From contig OW051468.1 of NCBI GenBank assembly GCA_932521025.1, positions 2,542,064-2,606,063 on the forward strand: a stretch of 64,000 nucleotides of DNA. Reading direction: 5' to 3'. The notes under the pieces are model-generated. The model ran no database searches. It was not told where the DNA came from and worked only from the letters and a program-made list of their open reading frames with translations. Below are positions 62,611 to 64,000 of this stretch, one piece after another. The DNA comes from Oscheius onirici. Its lineage: Eukaryota; Nematoda; Chromadorea; Rhabditida; Rhabditidae. Each line of letters begins with the position of its first letter. Position 1 is the stretch's first letter. Position numbers and translations under genes: made by a program.

Positions 62611-63255
62611 TACAGTCGGCAAACTGAGTTTTAAAACACTTGGCGATATCTCCCTCGTTTTTTTAAGCAAATCAAGCAAACAAAAATGGGTTTTGACCAC
62701 GTTCATTCAGGCACTTCTGTGTCAAAAAATACTAACTTCACGGAGTCATAACTTACTGAAGACAAATGAACTCAGCTTTGGCATGTTCTACAAGTTTGTT
62801 GAGCTCATCAAGATCTTTCGAATGCGTTTTGAAAATATGGAATTGGTTCAGAAATGGCCGAGATGCAAAGAGTCGAAGTTGGTCCAAAAACGGAGTTGGC
62901 GGAACACATTTCTCAGAGATGTGCGAACGGATTGATTTGAAACTCGGCGCGGTAATAGACACTAGCTAGCTGCATGGAAAGCGCTGACTGAATTTTTGTT
63001 CATGCCTCTAGGAGGGCTGGGATATAGGTGAGGGTACAAAAATCACATGTGATCAAAACCCTGTAACTTTTTGAAAACAGCACTTAGCAAAAAGCTGGAA
63101 ATAATTTTAGGTCGTTCAAATTTGGTGCCGTCTGTCCGTTTCCGTTCGGGCGGGAAAATGGACACCAGTCTTGGGTTTCATGGTGTCCAAGTCAGTGTCC
63201 ACGTGATGGAACTCCATTCTTGTACCATTCTCGTCAATTTTTTCTGCTCTTCAAA

Positions 63256-64000
63256 ATGTACACCGAAATCAAGGAAGCTGTCACCTTCCTCTTCAATTTC
63301 TATTGCAAAGATGCTCCGCGTCGTAGGGTAAGTGCCATTTTTTAACTTTATTTATCGCAAATTTGCAGGTTGCCCTCCTGATGGCCGAATTTGGCAGCTT
63401 GTTAGCCATGAAATATGAGGGAACATGGGATATTAACAATCCTACGAAAGGTTTGTGGCTGTAAATGTTGAAAATGACTTGTAATTCCAGGAGAAGAAAT
63501 TCGCATGATTGATCTCAGTCTCGGAGCTGCTCACGACAAATTGTTGGCCACTGCTGCCGAAATGATGATCTGCCGCGAGATTTTGACAAAGACTCCAGGT
63601 AATTATAGATTTTTATCAGTGATTCATGCTCGAATTGTAGACATCAAGCTCTACCTCAATCCTGGTATTGTCTACTACACTTGCAGTCGCGCCAACGGTC
63701 CCACAGTCATTTGGGCCGGCGATGTAAACTCTGACAACATGTGAGCTTATTTTCCCTGCAATTTATTACATGGTTCACTTTCAGGTACATTCCTATCGCC
63801 ACAGGAAGCCAGAATACCCCTCAAGCCCCGAAAAATATGTTCAGTGATTTTGGAAAGAGCATCTACCTTTCCAACGACGCTAAAAATGGTACGGAGCTGC
63901 AATTTTCGAGTAATTTTTCGTAATTTTCAGTCACTATCAACTCCGAAATTGAAGACTCCGCCCCTCTTTTCCTGTATCTGATCGACCGCGATCCACTGGT
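63256..64000 (+). CDS. fog-3: BTG/Tob family protein, FOG-3 type, cut by window edge
   Basis: Exons 63256-63327, 63369-63450, 63491-63598, 63641-63740, 63785-63888 and 63931 to the end of the window. The first part is a BTG/Tob domain: MYTEIKEAVTFLFNFY, APRRRVALLMAEFGSLLAMK, YEGTWDINNPTKGEEIRMI, DIKLYLNPGIVYYT, PTVIWAGDVNSDN. The MYTE start is typical of nematode FOG-3, and KYEGTW..P.KG..R is typical of BTG proteins. FOG-3 promotes sperm fate in germ cells; that role is transferred by homology. The frame is intact across all joins seen. Confidence 0.82.

Noticed and set aside
1..64000. CRISPR arrays, operons with ribosome binding sites, phage genes
   Set aside because: The sequence is eukaryotic with introns and spliced leaders; none of these were seen.

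Overview
The window is nematode nuclear DNA. It carries several genes for the SL1 spliced-leader RNA, a cuticle collagen, a transthyretin-like secreted protein, compact genes with short GT..AG introns (many 30-60 nt), TATA boxes just upstream of small genes, and nematode-type versions of MSH4/HIM-14, SRF/UNC-120 and FOG-3/BTG. It is not prokaryotic. Many introns and spacers contain pyrimidine runs of the TCTCTGTC type. I do not name a species.

Layout. 0-13 kb: a MATH/BTB-like gene, a calponin/transgelin gene with two alternative last exons, and a cluster of tiny two-exon single-pass membrane proteins that share a phase-1 intron. 13-19 kb: a multi-exon gene with an in-frame stop before a coding-like tail, and small basic or acidic proteins. 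20-30 kb: an SH2 tyrosine kinase of Fes/Fer/SPE-8 type, a split msh-4 gene with an SR-rich gene inside one intron, and an NHL/beta-propeller-like gene. 30-34.6 kb is gene-poor. 34.7-53 kb: secreted proteins (Cys-rich, Pro-rich, Gly-rich, Gln/Gly-rich), a cuticle collagen, a PP1 phosphatase and a GIY-YIG nuclease-domain gene, with a 1,294-bp inverted near-identical duplication. 53-64 kb: unc-120 (SRF), two F-box-like genes (one at 51.7 kb, one at 56.7 kb), a BEL/Pao gag remnant, a transthyretin-like gene with a pogo/jerky-type transposon in its first intron, the last exon of a Skp1-like gene, and the 5' part of a BTG/FOG-3 gene that runs off the end.

The most interesting feature is a dispersed set of eleven small-RNA genes. 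Five carry the exact SL1 leader followed by a GT donor, an Sm-like site and a 3' stem-loop. Six more have the same layout but two other, unfamiliar leaders (called L-type and M-type here). L and M genes share a conserved block upstream of the predicted start, which looks like an snRNA proximal element. These SL-like genes also mark the rearrangements in the window: two L-type genes form a close inverted pair, two SL1 genes sit in inverted arms around secreted-protein genes, and M-type genes lie inside the PP1/GIY-YIG duplication and at its breakpoint.

Several genes belong to germline or sperm pathways in known nematodes (msh-4, fog-3, SPE-8-type kinase, PP1). Two F-box-like genes and a Skp1-like exon could act together in SCF ubiquitin ligases. 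All exon models come from reading splice sites and frame by eye, without transcript evidence.
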